Shown here one piece after another: positions 25,366 to 34,721 of a stretch of 64,000 nt of DNA. Source of the DNA: Bacteroidota bacterium (GTDB taxonomy: Bacteria > Bacteroidota > Bacteroidia > Palsa-965). The notes below the pieces were generated by a model. The model saw nothing but the letters and a program-made list of their open reading frames with translations, was not told the DNA's origin and searched no databases. The stretch is from positions 11,616 through 75,615 of the forward strand of contig VBWE01000012.1 in NCBI GenBank assembly GCA_006218065.1, given 5' to 3'. Numbering within the stretch: the stretch's first letter is position 1; each line of letters begins with the position of its first letter. The position numbers and the translations under genes are program-made.

Positions 25366-27059
25366 TTTACTGTTCTGACGGGATCGACACCTTTTTTAAT
25401 ATCCCGGAAAATGCGGATGATCTCCAGGGCCAGCTTAAACCAGCCCGCCGGGCCAGCCAGCAGGAGCAGGAAATGGATCACTTTCCCGATAAAAACGAGA
25501 ACGGTTTCCAGGCTGCGTGAACTGCGCAGGCAATGTTTCATGTGCTCGCTGAGCACTTCGGGCGAAAGACCTGCCTGCACAGTAGTCACCGCATCAAAAG
25601 TCATCGTGAAATCCGTAATCACCAGCGGCGCTTTCGTTTCGCTGTCCTTCGTATAAATTTTGCGGTCGCTGAACAGGAAGCGCAGGCCTTCGCCTAGTAC
25701 ACGCAGGGCATCGCCTGCCTTCCGGAAAATAAGCTGCACGAAGTTCAACACGTTCCTGTCTTTCATCTCACCGATAAATTCGGCCAGTTTATTGAAGATG
25801 CGTTTGAAGAAACGTCCCACCAGGCGGAAAAAACGTTTTAAGCCTTTGAAAAAACGGCTGCTGCGGAAACTGTCCGCAAAACCCATGAAGTGTACTTCCT
25901 CTTTCCCGGCCAGTTTTTTCGCCACGTTCAGGATACCCGCCTGCACCTTGTCCGCTTTTTCCTTGTCTTTCTGCTGCAGCTTACCGAACTCTTCGGAAAA
26001 ACGTTTGTAAAAAGACATTTCTTCATCTTCCGGTTCAGAAGAAACAACACCGGCTTTCAGTTTAAACAGGTCGGCATCCGTTTCCGGTTTATTCAGCCGG
26101 GCCGCCGCTTCAAAAAAGAACGCCTGGTTGAAAGCCCAGTAGCCCTGGCCCAGGTAAGCGATGTATTCACGCAGATCGGGGTCATCATCGTCATCATCCG
26201 CTTTGTCCAGCAGGTAAACCGCGTCGATCAGCGCATCATAGGTAACCGGTCCCAGGTCTTCGTCGATCTCTTCGGTGTAGGCGCCGCAGGATTGCAGCAT
26301 GAGTTGTATAAAACGGATCATGCGGCTGTTGTCGGGGCGCGCGATCTGGCTTTGCAGGAATTTCGTATCGGGATCGCCGTCGTTGCGGTCGAGGACTGCT
26401 TTCTTATAGGCTTTCCAGGTTTTACTGTCTTCACCGATACTTTTCCAGAGCGCACGCGAAAAATGTTTTCCCTGTTCCAGTTCATCGATGGGTTGAACGG
26501 TCGGAATAAGTTTGAAATACACGATATCCTGCCGGTACAATTCTTCCCAGGCCCGCTGTACAAAATCGCCGGTATCGCCCATCGCGTTAAGTACTTCGAT
26601 GCGCGTGCTGAATTTCTTCTTGGAAAACCAGTTCCCGGCATCATCCAGTGCTTTGATATCCGCGAAAGAAAAAGGAAGATCATTGGCCCCGCTTCCGAAT
26701 CCCAGCAGGTCGAGCCGCATTTTGGCGATGCGGGAAAACAGCGATGTCCTGCCTGTTTCCGGCAGTTTTTCAAAATTAAACTGGCCTTCTATCCCGGCAA
26801 GTTTCCGCAGGAAATGGGCTTCTCCTTCGCTCAGCTGGTGATTAAGCCCGAAGGGAAGCCCGATATGGTGCAACTTAAAGCCCGCTTCGTGATACTCTTT
26901 TCGAAAATCATGCAGCGCTTTTACGCGATCTTCTTCCCTGGAAAAATTTTCTTTCGCGAGGTATCCCAGGTCGAGCATGAACTGCCATTGGTTTTCAGCG
27001 CTGATCTGCACCGCGTAATCCAATGCTTCAGCGGGAAAAAGCGCTTCGAGCTCTTCCAT
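25362..27059 (-). CDS. 565-residue protein with peptidoglycan-binding-like motif and hydrophobic C-terminus
   Basis: The N-terminal 230 residues are helical and polar. Around residues 248-285 the segment R-F-I-Q-L-M-L-Q-S-C-G-A-Y through D-L-G-P-V-T-Y-D-A-L looks like a PG_binding_1 motif. A run of Asp follows near residue 292. From about residue 400 the chain alternates amphipathic Phe/Arg/Lys-rich helices (S-R-F-F-K-G-L-K-R-F-F-R) and ends with a hydrophobic segment near 525-550. There is no signal peptide. It is the last gene of a minus-strand run with the 112- and 230-residue proteins. Membrane insertion or pore formation by the C-terminal half is a guess from composition. Confidence 0.65.
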   Translation of the reverse strand: MEELEALFPAEALDYAVQISAENQWQFMLDLGYLAKENFSREEDRVKALHDFRKEYHEAGFKLHHIGLPFGLNHQLSEGEAHFLRKLAGIEGQFNFEKLPETGRTSLFSRIAKMRLDLLGFGSGANDLPFSFADIKALDDAGNWFSKKKFSTRIEVLNAMGDTGDFVQRAWEELYRQDIVYFKLIPTVQPIDELEQGKHFSRALWKSIGEDSKTWKAYKKAVLDRNDGDPDTKFLQSQIARPDNSRMIRFIQLMLQSCGAYTEEIDEDLGPVTYDALIDAVYLLDKADDDDDDPDLREYIAYLGQGYWAFNQAFFFEAAARLNKPETDADLFKLKAGVVSSEPEDEEMSFYKRFSEEFGKLQQKDKEKADKVQAGILNVAKKLAGKEEVHFMGFADSFRSSRFFKGLKRFFRLVGRFFKRIFNKLAEFIGEMKDRNVLNFVQLIFRKAGDALRVLGEGLRFLFSDRKIYTKDSETKAPLVITDFTMTFDAVTTVQAGLSPEVLSEHMKHCLRSSRSLETVLVFIGKVIHFLLLLAGPAGWFKLALEIIRIFRDIKKGVDPVRTVK

Positions 27060-27087
27060 GATGCGAATTTCAGTATAGTGAACCGGA

Positions 27088-27426
27088 TCAGGTGACGATC
27101 TCTGCGATCATCTTCACAAAAGCATGACGCGCCTCGATAGCAGCTTTGGCAGCTGCATTGTGCACATCAAGAATTCCTTTTTCTGATTCAGACAAAGGAG
27201 ATTTGATGAACAGGAGCGTGTCCTGGTCGATTTCGATATGCGTATGAGCAAGCAAAGTTGCTTTCTGTATGCTATCCTTGGTAATCGAAAAGCGTAAGGT
27301 CGTTTCATCGAAGGTTATAACGCCTTTCAGATCATCACCTGTTAAAGTAGTGACGTCAAGTGTAACAGCATCTTTAATGCCTTCGTTCACTTTCTGAAGC
27401 CATTCTTTGATTTTTTCATTAGCCAT
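27088..27426 (-). CDS. Small helical protein of unknown function
   Basis: The 112-residue soluble protein has no signal peptide. It has a short helical start, a beta-rich middle and a helical end (A-A-A-K-A-A-I-E-A-R-H-A). The stop is 28 bp before the start of the 565-residue gene on the same strand, so the two are probably co-transcribed. A small partner or inhibitor of the larger protein is possible but not shown. Confidence 0.6.
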   Translation of the reverse strand: MANEKIKEWLQKVNEGIKDAVTLDVTTLTGDDLKGVITFDETTLRFSITKDSIQKATLLAHTHIEIDQDTLLFIKSPLSESEKGILDVHNAAAKAAIEARHAFVKMIAEIVT

Positions 27427-27536
27427 AATCTTATTGTTTTAGAGGTTGTATTATAATGGAGAATTGGCGCTAATCTAATAGAAAATCAGTTTAGCGGGTA
27501 AAACAATTTCATGGAAAACAGGGATGAGCGAAATAC

Positions 27537-28229
27537 TCACTCAAAATGATCCGTATCCGCCTGGAAACGGAATCCTAACCGCTTGGCCGTTTTCAGTTGC
27601 AGGCTCATGGTCGCTTCCATGATCTGCGATACGCTCACTTCTTTCACCTCGTCAAAAGGCGGCGTGAACAGATCAAAATCAAGCGCGTAAAGTATCATCG
27701 ATTCCACCATCCGGTGAAGCGCATCCTTATCAATTACATTGTGCATGAAATCATTGTACAGGAAACCGAGCTGGCGTTTTCCGTCCACGAAATAATGCTT
27801 ATCTACGTTCAGGAAAATACGCGCGATGAGGTAACCCAGGTCGTTCACGCGGTTGTACTTGAATGAATCCGCCAAAAAATTGTACACGTGGATCTGCCCG
27901 CAATACGAAAACTGCGGATTATCCCGGACATACGAAGTTTTCCAGACCGGGTGCGTTTTATCGAATTCAAATACGTTCGTGTGCATGTAAAAAATCAGCA
28001 CATCGCCGGCCACGCGCAGTTCCAGTTCAAACTCGCTTTTTTCTTTATACTCGATGGTCAGCCGTTTGTCGATGGCCGCCGCTTTGGGCTTGAGGTCGGC
28101 AGATACTTCTTTCAGTACCCGCTTCAGTTCGGCAAAAACGGAAAGCGTCTGGTGATAAACCTCCTGCTTCAAAGAAGATTTTTCTTTGAGCAATTCGAGG
28201 ATCAATTCATTTGCGCTGGGTTTCGACAT
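27537..28229 (-). CDS. Conserved Bacteroidota hypothetical protein
   Basis: The 230-residue soluble protein starts with a helical segment rich in Leu/Glu/Lys. A beta-rich core with conserved-looking aromatic segments follows (F-S-Y-C-G-Q-I-H-V-Y-N-F and L-N-V-D-K-H-Y-F-V-D-G-K-R-Q-L-G-F-L). There is no signal peptide, membrane span or known catalytic motif. It lies 110 bp upstream of the small helical protein gene on the same strand and after the proS gene. I recall similar proteins only as uncharacterised entries. Confidence 0.7.
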   Translation of the reverse strand: MSKPSANELILELLKEKSSLKQEVYHQTLSVFAELKRVLKEVSADLKPKAAAIDKRLTIEYKEKSEFELELRVAGDVLIFYMHTNVFEFDKTHPVWKTSYVRDNPQFSYCGQIHVYNFLADSFKYNRVNDLGYLIARIFLNVDKHYFVDGKRQLGFLYNDFMHNVIDKDALHRMVESMILYALDFDLFTPPFDEVKEVSVSQIMEATMSLQLKTAKRLGFRFQADTDHFE

Positions 28230-28261
28230 GACCAGTGAATTAGCATTACAAATTAAGCATT

Positions 28262-28421
28262 GTTTTCCGGATATGAGACCTGAGATTTGAGATATGAGAT
28301 TTGAGATATGAGACTTGAGACTTTCCCGCTTACTTGTCAGGTCGAGCCCAGTCGCCCTTACTTGTCAGGTCGAGCGGCAGCCGAGACCTGCTATACTCTC
28401 AAATCTCATATCTGGAAAACA
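28262..28421. repeat. Heptad array and palindrome with TGAGAYN words
   Basis: Seven consecutive 7-bp words of the form TGAGANN run from 28274 to 28322. About three inverted words occur at 28398-28416, so the ends can pair (GTTTTCCGGATATGAG with CTCATATCTGGAAAAC). Between them a direct repeat, TTACTTGTCAGGTCGAGC, occurs twice, 27 bp apart. The whole fills the gap between proS and the next gene. Confidence 0.75.
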
Positions 28422-28442
28422 GACTCCCGTTTAAACGTACCT

Positions 28443-29918
28443 TTAATAAGCACGCGCAAACAATACCCGCTGCTTCGACGGGTTGCCGGTCAGGATACAC
28501 TTCCCTTCTTCCATCACATTGTTCAGCGGGATACAGCGGATCGTCGCTTTCGTTTTGTTCTTGATCGCTTCTTCCGTTTCGGCGGTTCCGTCCCAGTGCG
28601 CCATAATAAAACCGCCTTTATCGAGCGCCGCTTCGAAATCGGTCCAGTTGTCCACGCGGTGCGTACTTTCTTCCCGGTGCTTCAGCGCGCGGTTGTACAG
28701 GCTCTGCTGGATATCGTCGAGCATTTTTACGATATGCGCATCCAGGCCGCTCACGGGCAGCGACTGCTTTTCCAGCGTATCGCGGCGGGCCAGTTCAACC
28801 GTACCGCTGTCCAGGTCCTTCGGACCGATAGCGATACGAACGGGAACGCCGCGCATTTCATGTTCCGCGAATTTCCAGCCGGGACGCTGCGTGTCGCGGT
28901 TGTCGTACTTCACGCGGACGCCCGATGCTTCCAGCGTTTTTTTGATCTCGTTCGCTTTTTCGGAAACGCGTGCAAATTCTTCTTCCGATTTATAAATAGG
29001 TACGATGACCACCTGGAAAGGCGCGAGCCGCGGCGGGAGCACAAGGCCGTTGTCGTCGCTGTGCGTCATGATCAGCGCGCCCATCAGCCGCGTGGAAACG
29101 CCCCAGGAAGTGGCCCATACGTAATCGAGCTTTCCTTCTTTGTTCGAGAATTTCACGTCGAACGCCTTGGCGAAATTCTGCCCGAGGAAATGCGAAGTTC
29201 CCGCCTGCAGCGCCTTGCCATCCTGCATCAGCGCTTCGATACAGTAGGTTTCTTCGGCGCCGGCAAAACGTTCGCTCGCGGTTTTGATGCCGCGGATCAC
29301 GGGCATAGCCAGCCAGTTTTCGGCAAAATCGGCATACACGCCCAGCATGCGTTCGGTTTCTTCGATCGCTTCTTCCTTGGTAGCATGGGCGGTATGGCCT
29401 TCCTGCCAGAGGAATTCGGCCGTGCGCAGGAACAGGCGCGTACGCATCTCCCAGCGCACCACGTTGGCCCACTGGTTGATCAGCAGCGGCAGATCGCGAT
29501 AACTCTGGATCCAGCCTTTATAGGTATTCCAGATGATCGCTTCCGAAGTCGGGCGGATAATCAGCTCTTCATCCAGCTTCGAAGCCGGGTCAACCATCAG
29601 CGATCCTTTCTTGTCCGGGTTCGCTTTCAGGCGGTAATGCGTAACTACGGCACACTCTTTGGCAAAGCCTTCGGCATGTCCTTCTTCCTTCTCGAGGAAG
29701 CTTTTGGGCACAAACAGCGGGAAATAGGCGTTCACATGACCAGTGTCCTTGAACATCTTGTCGAGTGCAGCCTGCATTTTTTCCCAGATCGAGTATCCGT
29801 AGGGCTTGATAACCATACAGCCCCGTACGGCGGAATGATCGGCCAGGTCGGCTTTGATAACCAGGTCGTTGTACCATTTTGAATAATCTTCGGCACGGGT
29901 TGCGAAATCCTTGGCCAT
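28443..29918 (-). CDS. proS: Proline--tRNA ligase, archaeal/eukaryote type
   Basis: The 491-residue cytoplasmic enzyme charges tRNA-Pro with proline. The start fits the family ([13 protein letters not shown]). Class II motif 2 is visible as the segment around [12 protein letters not shown][11 protein letters not shown]. Motif 3 lies near [12 protein letters not shown]. The anticodon-binding domain follows from [10 protein letters not shown]. The editing insertion of the long bacterial form is absent, and the C-terminal zinc-like extension ends in R-A-Y. This short type is usual in Bacteroidota. Confidence 0.95.
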   Translation of the reverse strand: MAKDFATRAEDYSKWYNDLVIKADLADHSAVRGCMVIKPYGYSIWEKMQAALDKMFKDTGHVNAYFPLFVPKSFLEKEEGHAEGFAKECAVVTHYRLKANPDKKGSLMVDPASKLDEELIIRPTSEAIIWNTYKGWIQSYRDLPLLINQWANVVRWEMRTRLFLRTAEFLWQEGHTAHATKEEAIEETERMLGVYADFAENWLAMPVIRGIKTASERFAGAEETYCIEALMQDGKALQAGTSHFLGQNFAKAFDVKFSNKEGKLDYVWATSWGVSTRLMGALIMTHSDDNGLVLPPRLAPFQVVIVPIYKSEEEFARVSEKANEIKKTLEASGVRVKYDNRDTQRPGWKFAEHEMRGVPVRIAIGPKDLDSGTVELARRDTLEKQSLPVSGLDAHIVKMLDDIQQSLYNRALKHREESTHRVDNWTDFEAALDKGGFIMAHWDGTAETEEAIKNKTKATIRCIPLNNVMEEGKCILTGNPSKQRVLFARAY

Positions 29919-30051
29919 AAATTGCTTTTTGGTATAATATTTGTACTTTTATGTTGGTAGAATTGAGCAAAATTAGGAAAATATCATCCCCTCCACACGC
30001 ATGCTTGATTCTGCTGAACGGATGTCTAACCTAACCTTAAAATGCGTTAAG

Positions 30052-31497
30052 ATGAAACGAATTGCAACTCTCTCTATCGCGGCAATCACCGTCGTTGCAT
30101 TCAGTTCGTGCAAAACCACGGGAGGGCTTTCCTCTTCTGGTGAGCGGGATGAAGTGTATTTTTCCTCGGCAGATGCCAAAACCGAATGGGCCGGTGAGCG
30201 CGCCCGCAAAGAAGCAGCGCGCAAACAAGCCGAAGCTGATGCAGCTGCGGAAGTCCAGGCCGGTAAAGTAAAAGAAGCCAATGAACGAAGCGCGGGCAGC
30301 GACTATTACGACCGCGACTTCAATTACGACGATTACTACGATTACGAATACGCGACGCGCCTGCGCCGTTTCTACAATCCGAATTACAGTTACGGATATT
30401 ACGACAACTACTACACCAACTCCTATTGGTACACCGGCAACCCCTACAACTGGGGAACCAGCATTTATTACGGTTACAACTGGTGGGGGCCTTCGTATTA
30501 TTCCTATAACTACTTCCCGAGCAGTTACTGGTACTGGAACTCCGGCTGGGGCTGGGGAACCGGCTGGGGCTGTTACAACAACTGGGGCTACTGGAATGAT
30601 CCCTGGGGTTACAACGGCTGGGGTTACGGCGGATACTATGGCGGATATTACGGCTACAACCCCTACTGGTCCGGTTACTGGAACGGTTATAACAACGGGT
30701 ACGCTAACGGTTATTACGACAATTATTACTACAACGATTACGACGATAACAGCAATTACTACGGTCCCCGCCGTGCTCCTTCGGGAGGCCCGCGCGGAGA
30801 CGGACTGGTTTCGCAGAACGGAACTTTCGGCGAGCGTTATGTTACAGCCATAGCTTCTGAAAATGGCGGCGTTTTCCCTGCCCGCGACGAGTACGAAAAG
30901 ATCATTACCACGGTTTCCTCTACTCCTTCTTCCAGTGCATCCAGTGGCCGCGGCGATTTCACACCAAGTGAATTCAAACCGGTTTCAGGACAGGGAAGCT
31001 CAGGCGGAAGTACGGTTTCAGGCGACAGCCGCCCGGTTTACCGCACCGACCCGCCTGTGAGCAGCAACTCAGGTTCTACTACTTCACGTGATAACGGCAG
31101 CAGTTCTTCCTCCGGAAGCGGCTACACTACGCCCCGCGACAACAGCAGCAGCGGATCGTCTTCACGCGATAACGGTTATACTACGCCCCGGGATAACAGC
31201 AGCAGCGGTTCTTCTTCCCGCGACAACGGAAGCAGCAGTCGCCCGCGTTACGAAAGCTCCGGCAGCGGAAGCAGTTCTTCCCGCGACAACAGTGGCAGCA
31301 GCAGCCGTCCGCGTTACGAAAGCTCAAGCAGCTCCGGCAGCAGCAGCAGCGGCCGTTCCTCCGGATCGTCTTATTCCGGCTCATCCGGCAGCAGCAGCCG
31401 CTCATCCGGTTCGTCTTCTTCAGGTTCGTCCGGAAGCAGCCGCAGCAGTTCATCAGGGTCATCTTCCTCTTCATCAGGTGGAAAACGTCCCCGCTAA
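30052..31497 (+). CDS. Lipoprotein with Tyr/Gly/Trp-rich and Ser/Arg-rich regions
   Basis: The ATG at 30052 gives 481 residues with a lipoprotein signal (lipobox F-S-S-C, Cys at about residue 19). Residues 40-80 are charged and helical. Residues 85-240 are extremely rich in Tyr, Asn, Trp and Gly (repeats such as Y-G-G-Y-Y-G and W-G-W-G-T-G-W-G). The last 150 residues are a Ser/Gly/Arg repeat (S-S-S-G-S-S-S-R-D-N). The composition suggests an extended, possibly self-associating surface or periplasmic protein. It precedes the FadL-type barrel gene by 18 bp, so both are probably in one operon. Function is unknown. Confidence 0.8.
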   Translation: MKRIATLSIAAITVVAFSSCKTTGGLSSSGERDEVYFSSADAKTEWAGERARKEAARKQAEADAAAEVQAGKVKEANERSAGSDYYDRDFNYDDYYDYEYATRLRRFYNPNYSYGYYDNYYTNSYWYTGNPYNWGTSIYYGYNWWGPSYYSYNYFPSSYWYWNSGWGWGTGWGCYNNWGYWNDPWGYNGWGYGGYYGGYYGYNPYWSGYWNGYNNGYANGYYDNYYYNDYDDNSNYYGPRRAPSGGPRGDGLVSQNGTFGERYVTAIASENGGVFPARDEYEKIITTVSSTPSSSASSGRGDFTPSEFKPVSGQGSSGGSTVSGDSRPVYRTDPPVSSNSGSTTSRDNGSSSSSGSGYTTPRDNSSSGSSSRDNGYTTPRDNSSSGSSSRDNGSSSRPRYESSGSGSSSSRDNSGSSSRPRYESSSSSGSSSSGRSSGSSYSGSSGSSSRSSGSSSSGSSGSSRSSSSGSSSSSSGGKRPR

Positions 31498-31515
31498 TTA
31501 TCAAAAAGCCATCTT

Positions 31516-32961
31516 ATGAAAAGCATGATATATGCCACCGGTCTTGCGGGACTGCTGTGGAGCGGGTCTTTACAGGCTCAGAATGAAATAGACGCCCTGC
31601 GTTATACGCAGATCGGCTTCGGAGGAACAGCCCGGTATTGCGCCATGGGCGGGGCTTTCGGGGCAATCGGTGCCGACATGTCGGTACTGGCTGTTAACCC
31701 GGCAGGACTTGGTATGTACCGCCGGAGCGAATTCAATTTCACACCGAATTTCTTTTCGCGAACTACCAGCTCAACTTATAACGGTACACTTTCCGATGAC
31801 AGCCGCTACGGCATGAACTTCAACAGTTTCGGCTTCGTGTTTGCGGGGAAAACGGACAACGCCACCGAGGACGGCTGGCAGACTGCGGGATTCGGCATTG
31901 CGTACAACCGCCAGCAGAATTTCCAGTCGAACATGGCCATGCGCGGCGAAAGCAATACCTCGATGATGGATTCGTGGAAAGTTTCGGCAGGCGGCAGCAG
32001 CCCCTCGCAGCTCGACGGGTTCAACGAAGGCATGGCTTACCAGGTGTGGCTGCTCAACCCGATCCCGGGCGATTCGCTGCACTATTCCGACACGATTCCC
32101 GACGGCGACCTGCTGCTCCAGAAAAAAAGCGTGGAAACCCGCGGCGGCATGGGCGAATGGGATTTCAGCTTCGGCGGAAACTATGCGAACAAACTGTATC
32201 TCGGCGGTACTATCGGTGTTCCCCAGGTTCGTTACGAAGAAACGACGACCTATTCGGAACAGGAAGTAAACGATACAACGTCCACCTTCGATTATCTCGA
32301 ACACCGCACGTCGCTCGAAACGCGCGGCTCCGGCGTGAATTTCAAATTCGGTTTCATTTTCCGCCCGGTCGATTGGGTGCGCGTGGGCGGCGCATTCCAC
32401 TCACCTACCATCATCCGTTTGTCCGATGCATACAACGCCACGATGATCTCGCAGATCGGCGGCGTGGTCCGTGAAAACAGTTCACCCTCGGGCAGTTTCA
32501 ACTACAGCGTGGTAACGCCTATGCGCGCCATCGGCAGCATCGCGTTCATCATCGGCAAGCAAGGCGTAGTCAGTGCGGATTATGAATTCGTGGATTATTC
32601 CGACGCCCGCCTCCGCGCACGCCCGCAGGTTTTCTTCGATCAGAACGATGCCATCCGGTTGAAATACACCGCGGCAGGCAACCTGCGCATCGGCGCGGAA
32701 TACCGCCTGCAGCCCGTGAGCCTTCGTGCCGGTTTCGCACTTTACGGAAACCCTTACGCCGCCGGGATCACCAACGAAGACACGCGCATGAGTTTCAGCG
32801 GCGGAATCGGTTACCGCGACCCGGACGATCGTTTTTACGTGGACGGCGCTTTCGTGCGCACCATGTGGAAAGAAAATTATTATTTCTACGATGACGCGAA
32901 TGCCGTGAACAACGAAAGCGGCGTTACGAATATCATGGTCACAGTAGGGTTCCGTTATTGA
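31516..32961 (+). CDS. OmpP1/FadL-family outer-membrane protein
   Basis: The 481-residue protein has a signal peptide (cleavage after L-Q-A near residue 20). The typical Bacteroidota OmpP1/FadL start follows: A-L-R-Y-T-Q-I-G-F-G-G-T-A-R-Y, then M-G-G-A-F-G-A-I-G-A-D and N-P-A-G-L-G-M-Y-R. The remainder alternates beta strands and ends V-T-V-G-F-R-Y, a good barrel C-terminus. Members move hydrophobic compounds across the outer membrane; the substrate here is unknown. It follows the lipoprotein gene by 18 bp. Confidence 0.85.
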   Translation: MKSMIYATGLAGLLWSGSLQAQNEIDALRYTQIGFGGTARYCAMGGAFGAIGADMSVLAVNPAGLGMYRRSEFNFTPNFFSRTTSSTYNGTLSDDSRYGMNFNSFGFVFAGKTDNATEDGWQTAGFGIAYNRQQNFQSNMAMRGESNTSMMDSWKVSAGGSSPSQLDGFNEGMAYQVWLLNPIPGDSLHYSDTIPDGDLLLQKKSVETRGGMGEWDFSFGGNYANKLYLGGTIGVPQVRYEETTTYSEQEVNDTTSTFDYLEHRTSLETRGSGVNFKFGFIFRPVDWVRVGGAFHSPTIIRLSDAYNATMISQIGGVVRENSSPSGSFNYSVVTPMRAIGSIAFIIGKQGVVSADYEFVDYSDARLRARPQVFFDQNDAIRLKYTAAGNLRIGAEYRLQPVSLRAGFALYGNPYAAGITNEDTRMSFSGGIGYRDPDDRFYVDGAFVRTMWKENYYFYDDANAVNNESGVTNIMVTVGFRY

Positions 32962-32984
32962 TCCTGGCCGTCGGTAGGTAGAAA

Positions 32985-33060
32985 ATCCGATAACATATAA
33001 AAATTACGTAGGGGCGATTCTGGAGAATCGCCCCTACTGTTTTCGGATGTGTTATCGGAT
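32985..33060. terminator. Nested palindrome between convergent genes
   Basis: Outer arms ATCCGATAACAT and GTGTTATCGGAT enclose an inner hairpin (TAGGGGCGATTC against GAATCGCCCCTA, 33009-33036). It lies between the FadL-type gene and the convergent LOG gene, and its right arm overlaps the LOG stop codon. It may terminate both transcripts. Confidence 0.65.
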
Positions 33061-33600
33061 ATGTTTTGGGTTCAAAACGGCCAGGATTTCTTCCGCGTTA
33101 CCGGAAACATGCAGCAGTCCGCGCGTTTGTTTTTTCACGAATCCTTCCGCCTGCATGTGGTCCAGCAGTGTGAGGAGGTGATCGAAGTAACCGTTCACAT
33201 TCAGCAGTCCGACCGGTTTTTGGTGCAGGCCCAGCTGCGACCAGGTCAGCATTTCAAAAAGTTCGTCGAGTGTGCCGAAACCGCCGGGCAGCGCCACCAC
33301 GGCATCGCTGAGTTGTTCCATCAGCGCTTTCCGTTCGTGCATCGATTTTACGATATGCATTTGCGTAAGCCGGGTATGGCCTACTTCGAGCGTGTTCAGG
33401 AAATCGGGGATCACGCCGGTCACTTCTCCGCCGTTTTCCAGCACGGCGTCGGCCAGTACGCCCATCAGGCCGATACTTCCCCCGCCGTAAACGAGCCGTA
33501 TTTTCTTTTCCGCGAGCAGGCGGCCGAAATCATGCGCAAGTTCCGTGTACAGTTTGTTATGGCCTGTGGATGCGCCGCAATAAACAAGCAGGGATTTCAT
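33052..33600 (-). CDS. LOG-family nucleotide phosphoribohydrolase
   Basis: The 182-residue Rossmann-fold enzyme carries the LOG signature P-G-G-F-G-T-L-D-E (residues 105-113) and the M-H-E-R-K segment (87-91) with the active-site Arg. Members release a base from nucleoside 5'-monophosphates, including cytokinin ribotides, and many bacterial copies act in general nucleotide turnover. A start seven codons upstream is possible. I prefer the ATG at 33600 because the family starts M-K-S-L-x-V-Y-C-G-A-S and because the extra codons lie in the arm of a long palindrome. Confidence 0.85.
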   Translation of the reverse strand: MKSLLVYCGASTGHNKLYTELAHDFGRLLAEKKIRLVYGGGSIGLMGVLADAVLENGGEVTGVIPDFLNTLEVGHTRLTQMHIVKSMHERKALMEQLSDAVVALPGGFGTLDELFEMLTWSQLGLHQKPVGLLNVNGYFDHLLTLLDHMQAEGFVKKQTRGLLHVSGNAEEILAVLNPKHIR

Positions 33601-33602
33601 CG

Positions 33603-33765
33603 GAAGCTGTTTAAATTTCATTTCTTTGGAGTGTTATGATGCATTTTTGAGTCAGGCGAGGCATGTTTTGAAGGCCATAGCGGAGCTGCTACGGTCAAAA
33701 AACATAACGAAGTATGACTCAAAAAGGCGCATAACAAACATTTGAAATGAATTTTAAACAGCTTC
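33603..33765. repeat. Nested long palindrome between panB and LOG gene
   Basis: The outer arms (GAAGCTGTTTAAATTTCATTTC at one end and its near-complement at the other, 33603-33624 and 33743-33765) enclose a second pair (33632-33653 with 33715-33736). A third pair lies around 33662-33681 and 33687-33704. The structure fills the whole gap from the panB stop to the LOG start. Confidence 0.75.
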
Positions 33766-34584
33766 TCAGTATTGCTCCGAAGAATTCGGAAAGTCGCGCG
33801 ATTTTACGTCTTTGATATAATGCTCCACGCCGCCTTTGATCTCATCGAAGAGGTTGAGGTAGCGGCGCAAAAAACGCGGGCTGAATTCTTTCGTCAGTCC
33901 CACCATGTCGTGATATACGAGTACCTGCCCGTCCACACCACCGCCCGCACCGATACCGATGATCGGAATCTCCACGGATTTCGCGACCTGTTCGGCGAGC
34001 GCTGCCGGCACTTTTTCGATCACGATGGCAAAGCAGCCTGACTTTTCCAGTATCTGCGCATCTTCCACCAGGCGCTGCGCTTCTTCTTCTTCGCGTGCGC
34101 GGACAGTGTATGTGCCGAACTTATAAATGGATTGCGGCGTGAGCCCGAGGTGGCCCATCACCGGGATACCTGCGGTAAGTATCCGCTCGATCGATTCTTT
34201 CACTTCGCGGCCGCCTTCAAGTTTCACGGCATGCGCGCCGGATTCTTTCATGATGCGGATGGCGGAATTCAGCGCTTCTTTGGAATTACCCTGGTACGAG
34301 CCGAAAGGCAGATCGACCACGATCAGCGCACGGTCGACGCCGCGGACCACGGACTGGGCATGGTAAATCATCTGGTCGAGCGTAACCGGCAGCGTGGTTT
34401 CGTGTCCCGCCATCACGTTGGATGCGGAATCACCGACCAGGATCACATCGATACCGGCGGCATCTACAATCCGTGCAGTGGTATAATCGTAGGCAGTGAG
34501 CATGGCGATCTTCTCGCCTTTGCGCTTCATTTCCTGCAGAACGTGCGTGGTTACTTTCCTGACTTCTTTCTGGTGAACAGACAT
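33766..34584 (-). CDS. panB: 3-methyl-2-oxobutanoate hydroxymethyltransferase
   Basis: The 272-residue enzyme makes ketopantoate from 2-oxoisovalerate and methylene-tetrahydrofolate, the first step of pantothenate and CoA synthesis. Family segments are present: [39 protein letters not shown], and G-I-G-A-G-G near residue 205. The ATG at 34584 fits the usual M-S-V-H start; an ATG seven codons earlier is less likely. The Rieske gene lies upstream across a palindrome-filled gap. Confidence 0.95.
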   Translation of the reverse strand: MSVHQKEVRKVTTHVLQEMKRKGEKIAMLTAYDYTTARIVDAAGIDVILVGDSASNVMAGHETTLPVTLDQMIYHAQSVVRGVDRALIVVDLPFGSYQGNSKEALNSAIRIMKESGAHAVKLEGGREVKESIERILTAGIPVMGHLGLTPQSIYKFGTYTVRAREEEEAQRLVEDAQILEKSGCFAIVIEKVPAALAEQVAKSVEIPIIGIGAGGGVDGQVLVYHDMVGLTKEFSPRFLRRYLNLFDEIKGGVEHYIKDVKSRDFPNSSEQY

Positions 34585-34616
34585 GTGTTTCGGATTGGAG
34601 TACAAAATTAGGTATT

Positions 34617-34712
34617 TCAGTTGGCAGTTTGCGGTTTTGAGTAAACGGGATCTTCGTTAGTCGAAGTCTCAGACTTCGACTAGCAGAGTCGTTCTGCATA
34701 CTGCCAACTGAA
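34617..34712. repeat. Nested palindrome upstream of panB
   Basis: Outer arms TTCAGTTGGCAGT and ACTGCCAACTGAA surround an inner perfect hairpin (TAGTCGAAGTCT against AGACTTCGACTA, 34658-34682). The left arm shows a weak 7-bp rhythm (GGCAGTT, TGCGGTT). It fills most of the gap between the Rieske gene and panB. Confidence 0.7.
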
Positions 34713-34721
34713 GTCAGTATT

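Noticed and set aside
25890-27095. Long open frame opposite the 565-residue gene
   Set aside because: It lacks a start context and has a composition expected from the antisense strand of the Lys/Glu/Asp-rich gene.
28308-29882. Long open frame opposite proS
   Set aside because: It is the complement of a strongly conserved gene. Its His/Arg/Phe-rich product shows no motifs and its start lies in the heptad array.
30281-30853. Open frame rich in Thr inside the Tyr/Gly-rich lipoprotein gene
   Set aside because: It is a shifted-frame reading of TAC/GGC-rich codons, with no start signal and no family features. The lipoprotein frame has a signal peptide and a stop next to the following gene.
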